Below, one piece after another: positions 31,855-40,847 of a stretch of 64,000 nt of DNA. The stretch comes from Halobaculum sp. MBLA0143. Lineage in GTDB: Archaea; Halobacteriota; Halobacteria; Halobacteriales; Haloferacaceae. The notes under the pieces are model-generated. The model ran no database searches, was not told the origin of the DNA, and was given only the letters and a program-made list of their open reading frames with translations. The stretch spans positions 1,860,001 through 1,924,000 of the forward strand of contig NZ_JBGKAC010000001.1 in assembly GCF_041361465.1 (NCBI RefSeq), in the 5' to 3' direction. Within the stretch, counting starts at the first letter, position 1. Every line of letters starts with the position of its first letter. The position numbers were made by a program, and so were the translations under genes.

Positions 31855-33119
31855 GGCTGGCTCTCCTCCGTCAGTTCGCCCGCGAGGTCAGTTCGCATCG
31901 TCGCTTCGGGGTCGTCGCGGTTGGCGAGCGCCCACATCAGCTTCACCTTCGCGGTGCCGGGCAGGGTGTCGCCCGCCTCCACGACGCCGGCGTCCAGGAG
32001 GTCTCGACCGGTGTCGTACACGCGGTCACAGACCCGCCCCTCCAGACACTGGCTCGTCATCACGACGGTCGTCCCGTCGTCGACGAACTCCGCCAGCCGC
32101 GGGATCAGGTCCGTGTGGACGTGCCCGAGACCGGTTCCTTCGACGACGACGCCGTCCTTGTCCGAGAGGTAGTCCATGGCGGCGGGATCCATCCCAGGGG
32201 TGAACTTCAGCAGTTCCACGTCCGTCTCCATGTCGGCGGCGACGGGGATCTCGTCGGGACGGTCGTCGGGGCGGGTGCGGTAGTCGGCGTCCTCGCGCAG
32301 TCGGACGGTCACCTCGTCGGGGTCGTAGTCGACACGCCCCAACGGGTCGCCGCCGACAGTCTCGAAGGCGTCACGGCGAGAGGTGTGGTTCTTCCGGACG
32401 CGGGTGCCGCGGTGGATCGCGCAGCCGTCGTCCGTCTCGTCGGCGTGCATGCAGACCACCACCTCCGCGAGGTCGGACTTGGCCGTCTCGACGGCGCCGA
32501 CGGCGTTGACGACGTTGTCGGAGGAGGGGCGGTCCGCGGAGCGCTGGCTCCCCGTGAACACGACCGGCACCGGGGTGTCGAGCGCGAACGACAGCGCGGC
32601 CGCGGAGTACTGCATCGTGTCCGTCCCGTGCATCACGACGACGCCGTCGGCACCACGTTCGATCTCTTCGGCGACCGCGTCGGCCAACTCCCGCCAGATC
32701 GACGGCTCCATGTTCTCCGAGAGGATGTTGGCGACGACCCGCCCGGTGTAGTTGGCCCGACCGGCCAGGTCCGGCACCGCCCGCAACACGTCCTCGGCGT
32801 CGAACCGCGCCGTCACCGCCCCCGTGCGGTAGTCGACCGTGGAGGCGATGGTGCCGCCGGTGGAGATCAGCGCGATCCGTTGGCGGTCCTCGTCGAACTC
32901 GATCTCCGAGCGCGCCCCCGGCTCCGTCTCCGTCTCTCCCACGTCGTACACGTCCGCCTCGACGAGCTCTACCGTCGACTCTGCACGCGAGAGCCCGACG
33001 TTGTACCCCCCGTCGAGCTTGACGACGAGTCGCTCGGCGTCCGACGACGGCATCAACACGCCCTCGTCCGTCACGCCCGCCCGCTGGACGCGGACGCGGT
33101 CACCCGGATCTGGTTCCAT
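31845..33119 (-). CDS. gatD: Glu-tRNA(Gln) amidotransferase subunit D
   Basis: A 424-residue archaeal asparaginase-like amidotransferase subunit that makes ammonia from glutamine for GatE (forms Gln-tRNA-Gln). The N-terminal AnsA-like domain (RVRVQRAGVTDEGVLMPSSD) is followed by the catalytic asparaginase fold: the first Thr in LISTGGTIAS (near residue 90), the second Thr and Asp in VVMHGTDTMQYSAAALSF (near residue 166), then KNHTSRRDAFETVGGDPLG and GVVVEGTGLGHVHTDLIPRL. The ATG at 33119 fits the family start. GatE is not in this window. Confidence 0.95.
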   Translation of the reverse strand: MEPDPGDRVRVQRAGVTDEGVLMPSSDAERLVVKLDGGYNVGLSRAESTVELVEADVYDVGETETEPGARSEIEFDEDRQRIALISTGGTIASTVDYRTGAVTARFDAEDVLRAVPDLAGRANYTGRVVANILSENMEPSIWRELADAVAEEIERGADGVVVMHGTDTMQYSAAALSFALDTPVPVVFTGSQRSADRPSSDNVVNAVGAVETAKSDLAEVVVCMHADETDDGCAIHRGTRVRKNHTSRRDAFETVGGDPLGRVDYDPDEVTVRLREDADYRTRPDDRPDEIPVAADMETDVELLKFTPGMDPAAMDYLSDKDGVVVEGTGLGHVHTDLIPRLAEFVDDGTTVVMTSQCLEGRVCDRVYDTGRDLLDAGVVEAGDTLPGTAKVKLMWALANRDDPEATMRTDLAGELTEESQPWR

Positions 33120-33206
33120 ACGACCCGGTTCGCCGGGGGCAGACTTCAAGGTCACCTTCCAGGCCAGTCCGGCACGGGGGGTGTCTGTGACCGCCGGCGA
33201 GGGGTC

Positions 33207-34142
33207 TCACTCCCCTTTCCCCAACCCGGGGACGGCGGTGTACCCCTCCGCCCAGCCGGTCACCCGGGAGGCGGAGATCACGAGCGCGAGGTACAGTAGG
33301 GCCGTCAGCCCGAACACGGCGGTGTACTTGAAGTTCTCGGCCGCGATCTGGCTGGCGGTGTCGAACATCTCCGGGGCCGTGACGAACGCCGCCAGCGAGG
33401 AGTACTTGATGAGGTAGACGAGCTCGTTCGACCACCCGGGAATGGCGAACCGGAGCGCCTGCGGGAGCACGACGAACCGGATCGCCGCGGGCTGCGACAG
33501 CCCGACCGCGCGCCCGGCCTCCAGCTGCCCGGCGTCGACGCTCTCGATGGCGCCGCGGACGTACTCCGCCTGGTAGGCGGCGCTGTTGATCACGAACCCC
33601 AGCGTCGCCACCGCGACCGCCCGGTTCGCCAACACGGGGTCGAGCGCCGACGGAACGGCCGCAGAGAGATTGAGCCCGTAGTACAACACGAACAGCTGCG
33701 CGAGCAACGGCGTCCCGCGCAGCAGTTCCGTCACCCCCAGTGAGATCCACGCGGACACACGGCCGTACACCCGGGCGACCGCCAACGGCACGGCGAACAC
33801 GAACCCGACCGCGATGCCGACGACCGTCATCACGACGGTGAGCCAGGCGGCGTTGGCCAACGCCGGCAGCGTGTCCAGCGCGAACGCGACGGGGTCGGTC
33901 ACGCCCGCGACGACCGGGAGGGCGTCGCCGACCCCCCGAACGGCCGCCGGCGCGAAGAACGACTCCCCCGCCGAGACGACGACCCCGCCCAGCCAGTCGT
34001 TCAGCCACCGAGCGAGGAGGTACAGCCAGAAGACGGCGAGTCCGGCGACGACCCCAGTGCGGCGGCCGACGCCGTCGGCGACGACCGTGCGGACGCTGCG
34101 CGTGTCGGCGGCCGACTCTGCGCTCGCGTCCGCGCCGCTCAC
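33207..34142 (-). CDS. Amino-acid ABC transporter permease
   Basis: A 311-residue HisMQ-type permease. The C-terminal half has the family signature INSAAYQAEYVRGAIESVDA with GQLEAGRAVGLSQPAAIRFV, the E-A-A-x-x-x-G loop that contacts the ATPase. Membrane helices include VVAGLAVFWLYLLARWLNDW and AWLTVVMTVVGIAVGFVFAV. About 100 extra N-terminal residues precede the normal start of the family. The GTG at 34142 overlaps the stop of the ATPase gene (GTGA). It is the last gene of the four-gene importer operon. Confidence 0.93.
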   Translation of the reverse strand: MSGADASAESAADTRSVRTVVADGVGRRTGVVAGLAVFWLYLLARWLNDWLGGVVVSAGESFFAPAAVRGVGDALPVVAGVTDPVAFALDTLPALANAAWLTVVMTVVGIAVGFVFAVPLAVARVYGRVSAWISLGVTELLRGTPLLAQLFVLYYGLNLSAAVPSALDPVLANRAVAVATLGFVINSAAYQAEYVRGAIESVDAGQLEAGRAVGLSQPAAIRFVVLPQALRFAIPGWSNELVYLIKYSSLAAFVTAPEMFDTASQIAAENFKYTAVFGLTALLYLALVISASRVTGWAEGYTAVPGLGKGE

Positions 34143-34924
34143 GGCTCCCTCCCGTCCAGGTTCGTCAGCCGGCCGAGGAACTCCGTCGTCCGGCGCTCCG
34201 TCGGCTCCTCGAACAGCTGTTCCGGTGGGCCACGCTCCACGATCACGCCGTCTTCCAGGAACAACAGCTCCGAGGCGACGGAGCGGGCGAACTCCATCTC
34301 GTGGGTGACGACCAACATCGTCGTGTCGCGGTCGGCCAGCTCCCGCATCACGCGCAGCACCTCGCCGATCAGCTCCGGGTCGAGCGCGCTCGTCGGCTCG
34401 TCGAACAGGAGGAGCTTCGGCTCCATCGCCAGCGCCCGTGCGATCCCGACCCGTTGCTTCTGGCCGCCGGACAGCTCGCCCGGGTACGACTCCGTCTGGT
34501 CGCCCAGGCCGACCTGTTCCAGTTGCTCGTGGGCGCGGGCCTCGGCGTCTTCGGTCGACTGCCCCAAGACTCGTCGCGGACCGAGAGCGACGTTGTCCAA
34601 CGCGGTGAGGTGGGCGAACAGGTTGAAGTCCTGGAACACCATCCCGACCTGACGCCGGAGTTCGTCCACGTCTAGCGCCGACGTGTCCGTCCCGTCGAGC
34701 GTGATCGTGCCGCGCTCGAACTCCGCGAGGCGGTTGACACACCGCAGCATGGTGGACTTGCCGGAGCCGCTGGGGCCCACGAGAACGGTCACGTCTCCGC
34801 GGTCCATCGTGAGATCCACCCCCTCCAACACCTCCTCTTGCCCGTAGCGCTTGTGGAGGTCCGCGATCTCCAACAGTCGGTCGCCCGTCTCCGCCGGCCG
34901 TGACGTAGTGGTGTTTCGGCTCAC
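34139..34924 (-). CDS. Amino-acid ABC transporter ATP-binding protein
   Basis: A 261-residue GlnQ/HisP-type ATPase. Walker A is GPSGSGKSTMLR (near residue 50), the Q-loop lies in QVGMVFQDFNLFAHLTALDN, the signature is ELSGGQKQRVGIARALAM, Walker B is LLLFDEPTSALDPEL and the H-loop is LVVTHEMEFARS. All are intact. Upstream it overlaps the first permease gene by 4 bp (ATGA, 34921-34924); downstream it overlaps the second permease. It energises the importer. Confidence 0.96.
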   Translation of the reverse strand: MSRNTTTSRPAETGDRLLEIADLHKRYGQEEVLEGVDLTMDRGDVTVLVGPSGSGKSTMLRCVNRLAEFERGTITLDGTDTSALDVDELRRQVGMVFQDFNLFAHLTALDNVALGPRRVLGQSTEDAEARAHEQLEQVGLGDQTESYPGELSGGQKQRVGIARALAMEPKLLLFDEPTSALDPELIGEVLRVMRELADRDTTMLVVTHEMEFARSVASELLFLEDGVIVERGPPEQLFEEPTERRTTEFLGRLTNLDGREP

Positions 34925-35679
34925 GCGTTCCCCTCCGGGATCGAGAACCGCTCGTCGACGTAGTCCAGCGCCCGGTTCGTCCCGAACGTCAGGAGGAAGT
35001 AGATCAGGCTGGCGAACAGGATCACCTCCAGCACGGCGGTGGTCTGTCTGACGAACAGGTCGTAGCTGCGCGTCAGCAGCTCCGACAGCCCGATCGCGAA
35101 CACGACGCTGGTGTCTTTCAGCACGATCGTCATCTCGTTCTGGAATCCGGGGACGCTCCGGCGCAGCGCCTGTGGCACCGCGACGTGCCGGATCGACTCC
35201 AGCCGGCTCATCCCGACGGACCGGGCCGCCTCCAGCTGCCCGTCGTCGACGCTCTGGAGGGCCCCCCGGAAGATCTGGCTCTGGTAGGCCGCACTCCGGA
35301 AGCCGAGCCCGAGAACGGCAGCGAGGAACCCGCCGGACACCTCGAGTCCGAGCAGCCGGAGGTCCGGCGTCGGCACGACGAAGAACATCACGATCAGGAT
35401 GACGACGATGGGCGTCCCGCGCAACAGGGTCCCGAGAGCGGAGACGACGGCCGCGGACCGCCCTTCGCCGTACGTCTCGACGACACCTGCCGGCAGCCCC
35501 GCGAGGAAGCCGACCAGTAAGCTAACGACCGTCAGCGCGACCGTCAGCCAGGCTCCCGAGAGGAGGTAGTCGCGGTTCGCCCAGACGAACGCCCAGTCGT
35601 CGGGCGCGGTCTGGACGAGCGCCGTCGCCGCCTCCACGGCCGTGACGGCCGCCGCCGGGTCCGTCGGCACCGGTGTCAC
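34921..35679 (-). CDS. Amino-acid ABC transporter permease
   Basis: A 252-residue permease of the HisMQ family. Helices include LLSGAWLTVALTVVSLLVGF and VILIVMFFVVPTPDLRLLGL. The signature is RSAAYQSQIFRGALQSVDDG with QLEAARSVGMSRLESIRHVA. The start overlaps the binding-protein stop (35676-35679). Its sequence differs clearly from the other permease of the operon, so the importer probably uses a heterodimer. Confidence 0.93.
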   Translation of the reverse strand: MTPVPTDPAAAVTAVEAATALVQTAPDDWAFVWANRDYLLSGAWLTVALTVVSLLVGFLAGLPAGVVETYGEGRSAAVVSALGTLLRGTPIVVILIVMFFVVPTPDLRLLGLEVSGGFLAAVLGLGFRSAAYQSQIFRGALQSVDDGQLEAARSVGMSRLESIRHVAVPQALRRSVPGFQNEMTIVLKDTSVVFAIGLSELLTRSYDLFVRQTTAVLEVILFASLIYFLLTFGTNRALDYVDERFSIPEGNA

Positions 35680-36476
35680 CCCGTGAAGTACTTGGCGGTC
35701 AGGTCCTCGTAAGTGCCCGACTCTCGGACGGCCGTCAGCCCCTCGCTGAGCGACGACTGGAGGTCGGAGTCGCCCTCCTGGACGGCGAAGCCGTAGTTCT
35801 CACCGGTCTCGTAGGTGAACGCCACGCTCACCGGACGCTGGGCGGCGAAGGTGTTGGCGACCGGCGTGTCTACGACCACCGCGTCCACGTTGCCGTTGAC
35901 CAGGTCCTCTACCGCGAGCACGTAGCTGCCGTACGTGTTGAAGTCGGAACTCGCCAGGTCGCCGCCGTTCACGAGCTGTTCTTCGACGACGCCCGCGCCG
36001 GTCGTCCCCTCCTGTGCGCCGACGGCACCGCTCGCCAGGTCCGACAGCGCCGACGGCGCGAAGTCGCTGCCGTCGGCGACGAGGATCGCCTGATCGGCCG
36101 AGTAGTAGGAGTCCGAGAAGTCGACGGACTCGTCGCGGTCGTCCGTGATCGTCATCGCGGCCGCGACCACGTCCGCACGGTCGTTGCGCAGCGCCGGGAT
36201 CAGGGAACTGAACTCGAACTCCTCCCAGCCGGCCAGCGTGTACTCCGTCTCCTCGACGACGGCGGTCAGCAGGTCCACGTCGAACCCGACCAGCTCACCC
36301 TCGTCGTTCTTCATCTCGAACGGCGGGAAGCCGGGCGCCGTCGCGGGGGTGATCTCCTCGGCGCCGCCGCCGGTGCCGGTCGCGCAGCCGGCGGTCGCGG
36401 TGATCCCCGCGACCCCACTCGCGCCGACGAGCTTCATGTACGTCCGCCTGTCCACAGTGTGTTCTGTACGAACCAT
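35676..36476 (-). CDS. Amino-acid ABC transporter substrate-binding lipoprotein
   Basis: A 266-residue periplasmic-type binding protein (SBP_bac_3 family). The Tat leader is DRRTYMKLVGASGVAGITAT and the lipobox ends at Cys31 (TATAGCATG), so it is anchored by lipid outside. The mature part opens ITPATAPGFPPFEMKNDEGE and contains the family signature VGFDVDLLTAVVEET. The ligand is unknown. It is transcribed first, from its own promoter (upstream AT-rich about 36500-36560), followed by permease, ATPase and permease. Confidence 0.95.
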   Translation of the reverse strand: MVRTEHTVDRRTYMKLVGASGVAGITATAGCATGTGGGAEEITPATAPGFPPFEMKNDEGELVGFDVDLLTAVVEETEYTLAGWEEFEFSSLIPALRNDRADVVAAAMTITDDRDESVDFSDSYYSADQAILVADGSDFAPSALSDLASGAVGAQEGTTGAGVVEEQLVNGGDLASSDFNTYGSYVLAVEDLVNGNVDAVVVDTPVANTFAAQRPVSVAFTYETGENYGFAVQEGDSDLQSSLSEGLTAVRESGTYEDLTAKYFTG

Positions 36477-36755
36477 ACCCGCTTGCAGCGGTGGGCGGTG
36501 TAAATGGCTTTCTCCTACATCATTCTCCGCCGCCTGATTCGGGGATTCGATCTGCGTATTTTCTCGTTTCCGAGTTGATCGTGGCCACGGTGCACGGAAC
36601 GACGCCGAGGTGTGTCGTCACCCCCCACGGTCCCGCCAGGCTTTACAGGTCGCCCGCTCGACAGTCGTGTATGTCGGTCGACGACCCCGACTCCGAGGAT
36701 ACCCGAAGTCGCCCCCGGGCGGCTGATCGGGAAATTCTGTGAGCAGGACCCGACC

Positions 36756-37163
36756 GTGACGGGTGTCGACGGCGGCGTCAGGCTGGCCGTCGGCGACCAC
36801 ACGGTGGAACTAGACGAGACGACAGCCAGACGACTCCGCGACCGGCTGACGGACGCCGTCGCCGGCCGCAGGGTGTTTCGACACACCGTCGGTCACACCC
36901 GCCCGGACGGGAGCTACGTCGTCGCCCGTCGCGGCGCCGACTCCGCCGGCCACCGGAAGGTGTTCGCCCGGTTCGGCGAACTCCGGGCGTTGTACGACGA
37001 CCTGCCCGACCGGTTCCGGGCCGACGACGTGACCGCCGAGGAGGTCACGGGCAACCGACGGCACCTCCTCGTCCGTCACGTCGCCGAACACCCGGCGTTC
37101 GACTGCGAGCTGGTCGCCAGACAACCGCTGACCGTCTCGAAGACGGAGGAGGTGAACGACTGA
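36756..37163 (+). CDS. Uncharacterised haloarchaeal protein, DUF7528-like
   Basis: A 135-residue protein with the look of a conserved haloarchaeal family (probably DUF7528). VDGGVRLAVGDHTVELDETT and ARRLRDRLTDAVAGRRVFRH are followed by HTRPDGSYVVARRGADSAGH, VFARFGELRALYDDLPDRFR, then VTGNRRHLLVRHVAEHPAFD and CELVARQPLTVSKTEE. It reads like a small fully folded domain with no membrane part. I chose the GTG at 36756; the frame is open further upstream, but that part is not similar to the family pattern. A small alternative ORF (MSVDDPDSEDTR) at 36671 is in another frame. Confidence 0.65.
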   Translation: MTGVDGGVRLAVGDHTVELDETTARRLRDRLTDAVAGRRVFRHTVGHTRPDGSYVVARRGADSAGHRKVFARFGELRALYDDLPDRFRADDVTAEEVTGNRRHLLVRHVAEHPAFDCELVARQPLTVSKTEEVND

Positions 37164-37209
37164 CCGCCTCTGCGTTGGACTTTTGAACCGAACAGAAAGT
37201 GTACCTGTT

Positions 37210-38316
37210 GTGTCACTGAAACTGTTCTCAGATGCGATACTCGGCGGTCGAACAGTCTCGAACCGTGTGATCGTGTCGCCGATGTGTCAGTACAGCGCAG
37301 ACGACGGGGCTGCGACGGACTGGCACCTGGTCCACCTGGGGTCGCGGGCCGTCGGCGGCGCCGGCGTCGTCGTCGCAGAGGCGGCGGCGGTGGAACGGCG
37401 AGGGCGGATCACGACCGGCGACCTCGGGTTGTACCGTGACGACCACGTCCCCCCGCTGGCCCGGGTCGCGTCGTTCGTCGCCGACCAGGGCTCCGTCCCC
37501 GGGATCCAACTCGCACACGCCGGTCGGAAGGCGTCGAAGCGACGGCCGTGGGAGGGGCACAGACCACTGACGGACGAGGAGGGTCGCTGGCCGATCGTCG
37601 CCCCCACCGCGGAGCCGTACCCGTACCAGGATCACGAGGCACCACCGACCCGTCGGCTGTCGGCCGACGAGGTCGAGGCCGTCGTCGACAGCTTCGCCGC
37701 CGCGGCACGGCGGGCCCGCGAGGCCGGCTTCCAGTTCGTCGAGATCCACGCCGCCCACGGCTACCTCCTCCACGAGTTCCTCTCCCCGGTGACGAACGAC
37801 CGGACGGACCGCTACGGCGGATGCTTCGAGGCTCGCACCCGATTGTTGCGGGAAGTGACGGCGACCGTCCGGGAAGTCTGGCCGGCCGACTCACCGGTCG
37901 GCGTCCGGATCTCGGCGACGGACTGGCTGGACGACCGAGAGTCGTGGACGGTCGCCGACTCCGCCCGACTCGCGCCCACCCTCGCCGAGGCCGGTGCCGA
38001 CCTGATCGACGTGAGCGCCGGCGGGCTCCATCCGGACCAGAGCGTGTTGCGTTCGACCCCGGGGTACCAGGTGCCGTACGCGGAGACGATCCGCGAACAC
38101 CTCCGCGAGGAGGACAGGGAGACGGCGGTCGCGACGGTCGGAGCGATCACGGAGCCGACGCACGCCGCCGCGATCGTCGCCAACGAGCGAGCGGACTTCG
38201 TCGCGCTGGGGCGCGAACACCTCCGGTCACCGTACTGGACCCACGACGCCGCCGTGGAGTTGGACGCCGACAGCGACGCCAACTGGCCGGTCCAGTACGG
38301 CTGGGCGACCGAGTGA
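37210..38316 (+). CDS. YqjM-type old yellow enzyme 1 (NADH:flavin oxidoreductase)
   Basis: A 368-residue FMN ene-reductase that reduces activated C=C bonds with NAD(P)H. The YqjM-class active site is intact: SPMCQYSA with Cys26 and Tyr28, the His pair in EIHAAHGYLLHEFLSPVTND, and the Arg loop at TEPTHAAAIVANERADFVAL. I chose the GTG at 37210 because the protein then starts MSLKLFSDAI like YqjM; TTG 37183 is possible. A paralogue lies inverted at 40848-41945, with near-identical stretches (see finding). Confidence 0.93.
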   Translation: MSLKLFSDAILGGRTVSNRVIVSPMCQYSADDGAATDWHLVHLGSRAVGGAGVVVAEAAAVERRGRITTGDLGLYRDDHVPPLARVASFVADQGSVPGIQLAHAGRKASKRRPWEGHRPLTDEEGRWPIVAPTAEPYPYQDHEAPPTRRLSADEVEAVVDSFAAAARRAREAGFQFVEIHAAHGYLLHEFLSPVTNDRTDRYGGCFEARTRLLREVTATVREVWPADSPVGVRISATDWLDDRESWTVADSARLAPTLAEAGADLIDVSAGGLHPDQSVLRSTPGYQVPYAETIREHLREEDRETAVATVGAITEPTHAAAIVANERADFVALGREHLRSPYWTHDAAVELDADSDANWPVQYGWATE

Positions 38317-38370
38317 CGCCACGGGAGAGTCCGAACAACGCTTATCGGCGCGGCCCGCCAACTCCGAGAC

Positions 38371-39255
38371 ATGAGTTCCCGCGACGACGAAGAGCTCGCG
38401 GCGTTGTTGTCCGACCTGGAGACCACGCTGGAGGATCTCCGGACGGAGTTGGACGACGAACGCCGTGGGCGGCGACGAGACCGACAGCCACGCGAGCGTG
38501 ACGAGCACGACCGGCGTGACGGCCGCGACCGACGCGACGACCGTGACAGTCGCGACGACCGGCCGCGTCGCCGCGAGGGGCCGCAGTTCGACCCGCCGTC
38601 CGTGGGCGACGTGTTGCGGTTCACCAACGAGTACACGCTGCCGACGCTGATCGCCACGCTGGAGGCGACGATCTCGGCGTTGGAGCTGTTCCAGAAGGTC
38701 GTCGGGGCGGTCGCTCCCGCGGACTCCGAGCCGCCACAGCGGCGCGACACCGGGCTGGACGGCGTCGTCGACGACGCGAGCGGCCGGGCGACCGACCAGC
38801 TCACTCGACGGCTGGACGACCTCCGGACGGCGCTCGCGGAGACGAATCTCCCACAGGACGGCGAGGCGCGCGACATCGTGAGCGAGGCGCGCTCGCTCAC
38901 CGAGGAGATCGAGTCGCGGGTCCGCGACTCCCGGCAGACGGTCGACGACGCTCGCCGGGACGGCCGCGACCGTCGAGACGACCGCGACAGTCGCGACCGC
39001 CGGGGAGACGGCCGCGACCGACGGCGTGACCGGCGTGACGACCGCGACGGTCGTGGCCGCGACGACGGCCCGGTGGAGATTGCCGTCGGTAGCCCGGGCG
39101 ACGACGAGGCGGACGACGACGCGGGCGACGACGCGAGCGACGGCGAGACCGACGAGGAGGCCGAAGAGCCCGCGCCGGAGGTGGACGTGGAAGCCGAACT
39201 CCAGTCGATCAAACGAGAGGTCGACGACGACGAAGACGAGGACGACGAGACGTAG
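38371..39255 (+). CDS. Arg-Asp-rich, coiled-coil protein (haloarchaeal)
   Basis: A 294-residue protein. The N-terminus (LAALLSDLETTLEDLRTELD) and a central part (RRLDDLRTALAETNLPQDGE, SLTEEIESRVRDSRQTVDDA) are predicted coiled coils. Two tracts are dense in Arg-Asp pairs (about residues 31-68 and 190-230) and the C-terminus is Asp/Glu-rich. DVLRFTNEYTLPTLIATLEA is the likely folded or membrane-near helix. The architecture recalls gas-vesicle-accessory or DUF7547-like haloarchaeal proteins. I do not know the function. Confidence 0.7.
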   Translation: MSSRDDEELAALLSDLETTLEDLRTELDDERRGRRRDRQPRERDEHDRRDGRDRRDDRDSRDDRPRRREGPQFDPPSVGDVLRFTNEYTLPTLIATLEATISALELFQKVVGAVAPADSEPPQRRDTGLDGVVDDASGRATDQLTRRLDDLRTALAETNLPQDGEARDIVSEARSLTEEIESRVRDSRQTVDDARRDGRDRRDDRDSRDRRGDGRDRRRDRRDDRDGRGRDDGPVEIAVGSPGDDEADDDAGDDASDGETDEEAEEPAPEVDVEAELQSIKREVDDDEDEDDET

Positions 39256-39627
39256 TCAGATCGGCCGGAACCGGAAGCCGTCCCACGACTGACTGTCTGG
39301 CTCTCTGATCCCGGCCTCGGGGTCGCGCAGTTCCGGGGTGTACACTGGCTCGACCTCGTCGCCGATCGCCACGTCGTCGGTGGCCTGACCGAGCGCGCGG
39401 ACGGGCTCTCCGTCCACGTCGAACTCTACGATAGCGAGTGTGTTCGGCTCCCGGACGCCCGGCGGCGTGGCGGTCGACTCCGTCCACGTCACCACGCGGG
39501 CGGTGTACTCCGAGAGGTCCACCGTCCCGACTCGTTCGGCACCGTCCGGGCTCACGGGGTGCGGGGGGTAGGTGATCGTGCCGTCGGCGTACTCCGCGGC
39601 CTCGAAGACGGGCTCGTCGTCGCTCAC
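39256..39627 (-). CDS. OB-fold acyl-CoA-associated protein (DUF35-like)
   Basis: A 123-residue protein of the DUF35/OB-fold type that pairs with thiolases. It has FEAAEYADGTITYPPHPVSP, VDLSEYTARVVTWTESTATP and NTLAIVEFDVDGEPVRALGQ with VAIGDEVEPVYTPEL, a typical OB barrel. The rubredoxin-like zinc finger common at the N-terminus of this family is absent, so only the OB part is present. It overlaps the thiolase gene by 4 bp, so the two proteins probably form a complex. Confidence 0.8.
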   Translation of the reverse strand: MSDDEPVFEAAEYADGTITYPPHPVSPDGAERVGTVDLSEYTARVVTWTESTATPPGVREPNTLAIVEFDVDGEPVRALGQATDDVAIGDEVEPVYTPELRDPEAGIREPDSQSWDGFRFRPI

Positions 39628-40790
39628 TCTGCCACCTCCAGGAGCGTCGTCGTCACACAGTTGCCGAACCCGCCGACGTTACACGCCAGCCCCACGTCGG
39701 CGTCCACCTGCCGCGGGCCGGCCTCGCCGAGCACCTGTTCGTACACCTCGACCGCCTGCGCGACGCCGGAGGCGCCCAGCGGGTGGCCCTTCGACTTGAG
39801 TCCGCCGGAGGTGTTCACCGGAATCTCCCCGTCGCGGGCGGTGCGACCCTCCGACGCGGCGCGCCAGCCCTCGCCTCTGTCCGCGAAGCCGAGACCTTCG
39901 AACTGGAGAACTTCCAGGATCGTGAACATGTCGTGGAGTTCCGCCACGTCCACGTCCGCGGGCTCGCGGTCGGCCATCTCGAAGGCGGCCGCCCCGGAGT
40001 CGCGGACGGCGCCCATCGTCGTCGGGTCCGGTCGCTCGTGGACGACGTGGGTGTCCGTCGCGCCGGCGACGCCGGTGACGACGGCGTACTCGTCGGTGTA
40101 CGACGCCGCCAGCGACTCCGGGACGAGCAGGAGCGCGGCGGAGCCGTCCGTGATCGGACAGAAGTCGTACAGCCGCAGCGGGTCCGCGACGATGGGACTG
40201 TCCAGCACGGTCTCGCGGTCGACCGCCTCCCGGAACTGGGCGTTGGGGTTGTCGACGCCGTTGGCGTGGTTCTTCACCGCCACGTCCGCCAGGCTCTCCC
40301 GGGGAGCGTCGTGGGCGTCGAGGTACGCTCGGGCCGTGAGTCCGGCGAACGACGGCAGCGTGACGCCGTGTCTGTACTCCGCCGGGTGGGTGAGCGACGC
40401 GATCACGTCCGTCGCCTCCGCCGTGCTCCGGTGGGTCATCTTCTCGCCGCCGACCAACAGCGTGCAGTCGCTGGCGCCGGCGGCGACGGACTGCCAGGCG
40501 GCGTAGATTCCGGCGCCGCCCGAGGCCGAGGTCTGGTCGACCCGTGCGGTGTAAGCGGGAACTGCCCCCAGGTCGTGCGCGAGCGCGTTCGGGACCCCCG
40601 TCTGGCCCTCGAACTCCCCGCTTGCCATGTTCGAGACGTACAGGTGGTCGACGGCGTCGGCGTCGACGCCGGCGTCGGCCAGACACGCCTGACCGGCCTC
40701 CGCCAGCAGGTCCAGCACCCAGCCGTCCCGTCGGCCGAACTGTGTCATCGACGCCGCCACGACGGCGACGCGGTCGTCCGTGTCGTCCAT
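39624..40790 (-). CDS. Thiolase-like protein (SCPx/acetyl-CoA acyltransferase family)
   Basis: A 388-residue thiolase-fold protein. The nucleophile region is VDQTSASGGAGIYAAWQSVA, where the canonical Cys of A-C-A-S-G is Ser88. The C-terminal catalytic motifs are present: GGLKSKGHPLGASGVAQAVE (His) and VGLACNVGGFGNCVTTTLLE (second Cys). ATG 40790 (MDDTDDRV) is the start. With the DUF35-like gene it forms the unit found in archaea for acyl-CoA condensation. The missing Cys suggests a non-condensing or regulatory role, unless Ser substitutes. Confidence 0.88.
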   Translation of the reverse strand: MDDTDDRVAVVAASMTQFGRRDGWVLDLLAEAGQACLADAGVDADAVDHLYVSNMASGEFEGQTGVPNALAHDLGAVPAYTARVDQTSASGGAGIYAAWQSVAAGASDCTLLVGGEKMTHRSTAEATDVIASLTHPAEYRHGVTLPSFAGLTARAYLDAHDAPRESLADVAVKNHANGVDNPNAQFREAVDRETVLDSPIVADPLRLYDFCPITDGSAALLLVPESLAASYTDEYAVVTGVAGATDTHVVHERPDPTTMGAVRDSGAAAFEMADREPADVDVAELHDMFTILEVLQFEGLGFADRGEGWRAASEGRTARDGEIPVNTSGGLKSKGHPLGASGVAQAVEVYEQVLGEAGPRQVDADVGLACNVGGFGNCVTTTLLEVAE

Positions 40791-40847
40791 ACCAGACGGG
40801 CGAGCGGCACCCACTTGCCCGTTTCCCTCCGCGGCGACCGGCGAGTG

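Noticed and set aside
36503-36577. 24-codon frame MAFSYIILRRLIRGFDLR in front of the DUF7528-like gene
   Set aside because: Too short and unsupported; resembles the start of a permease but stops at once.
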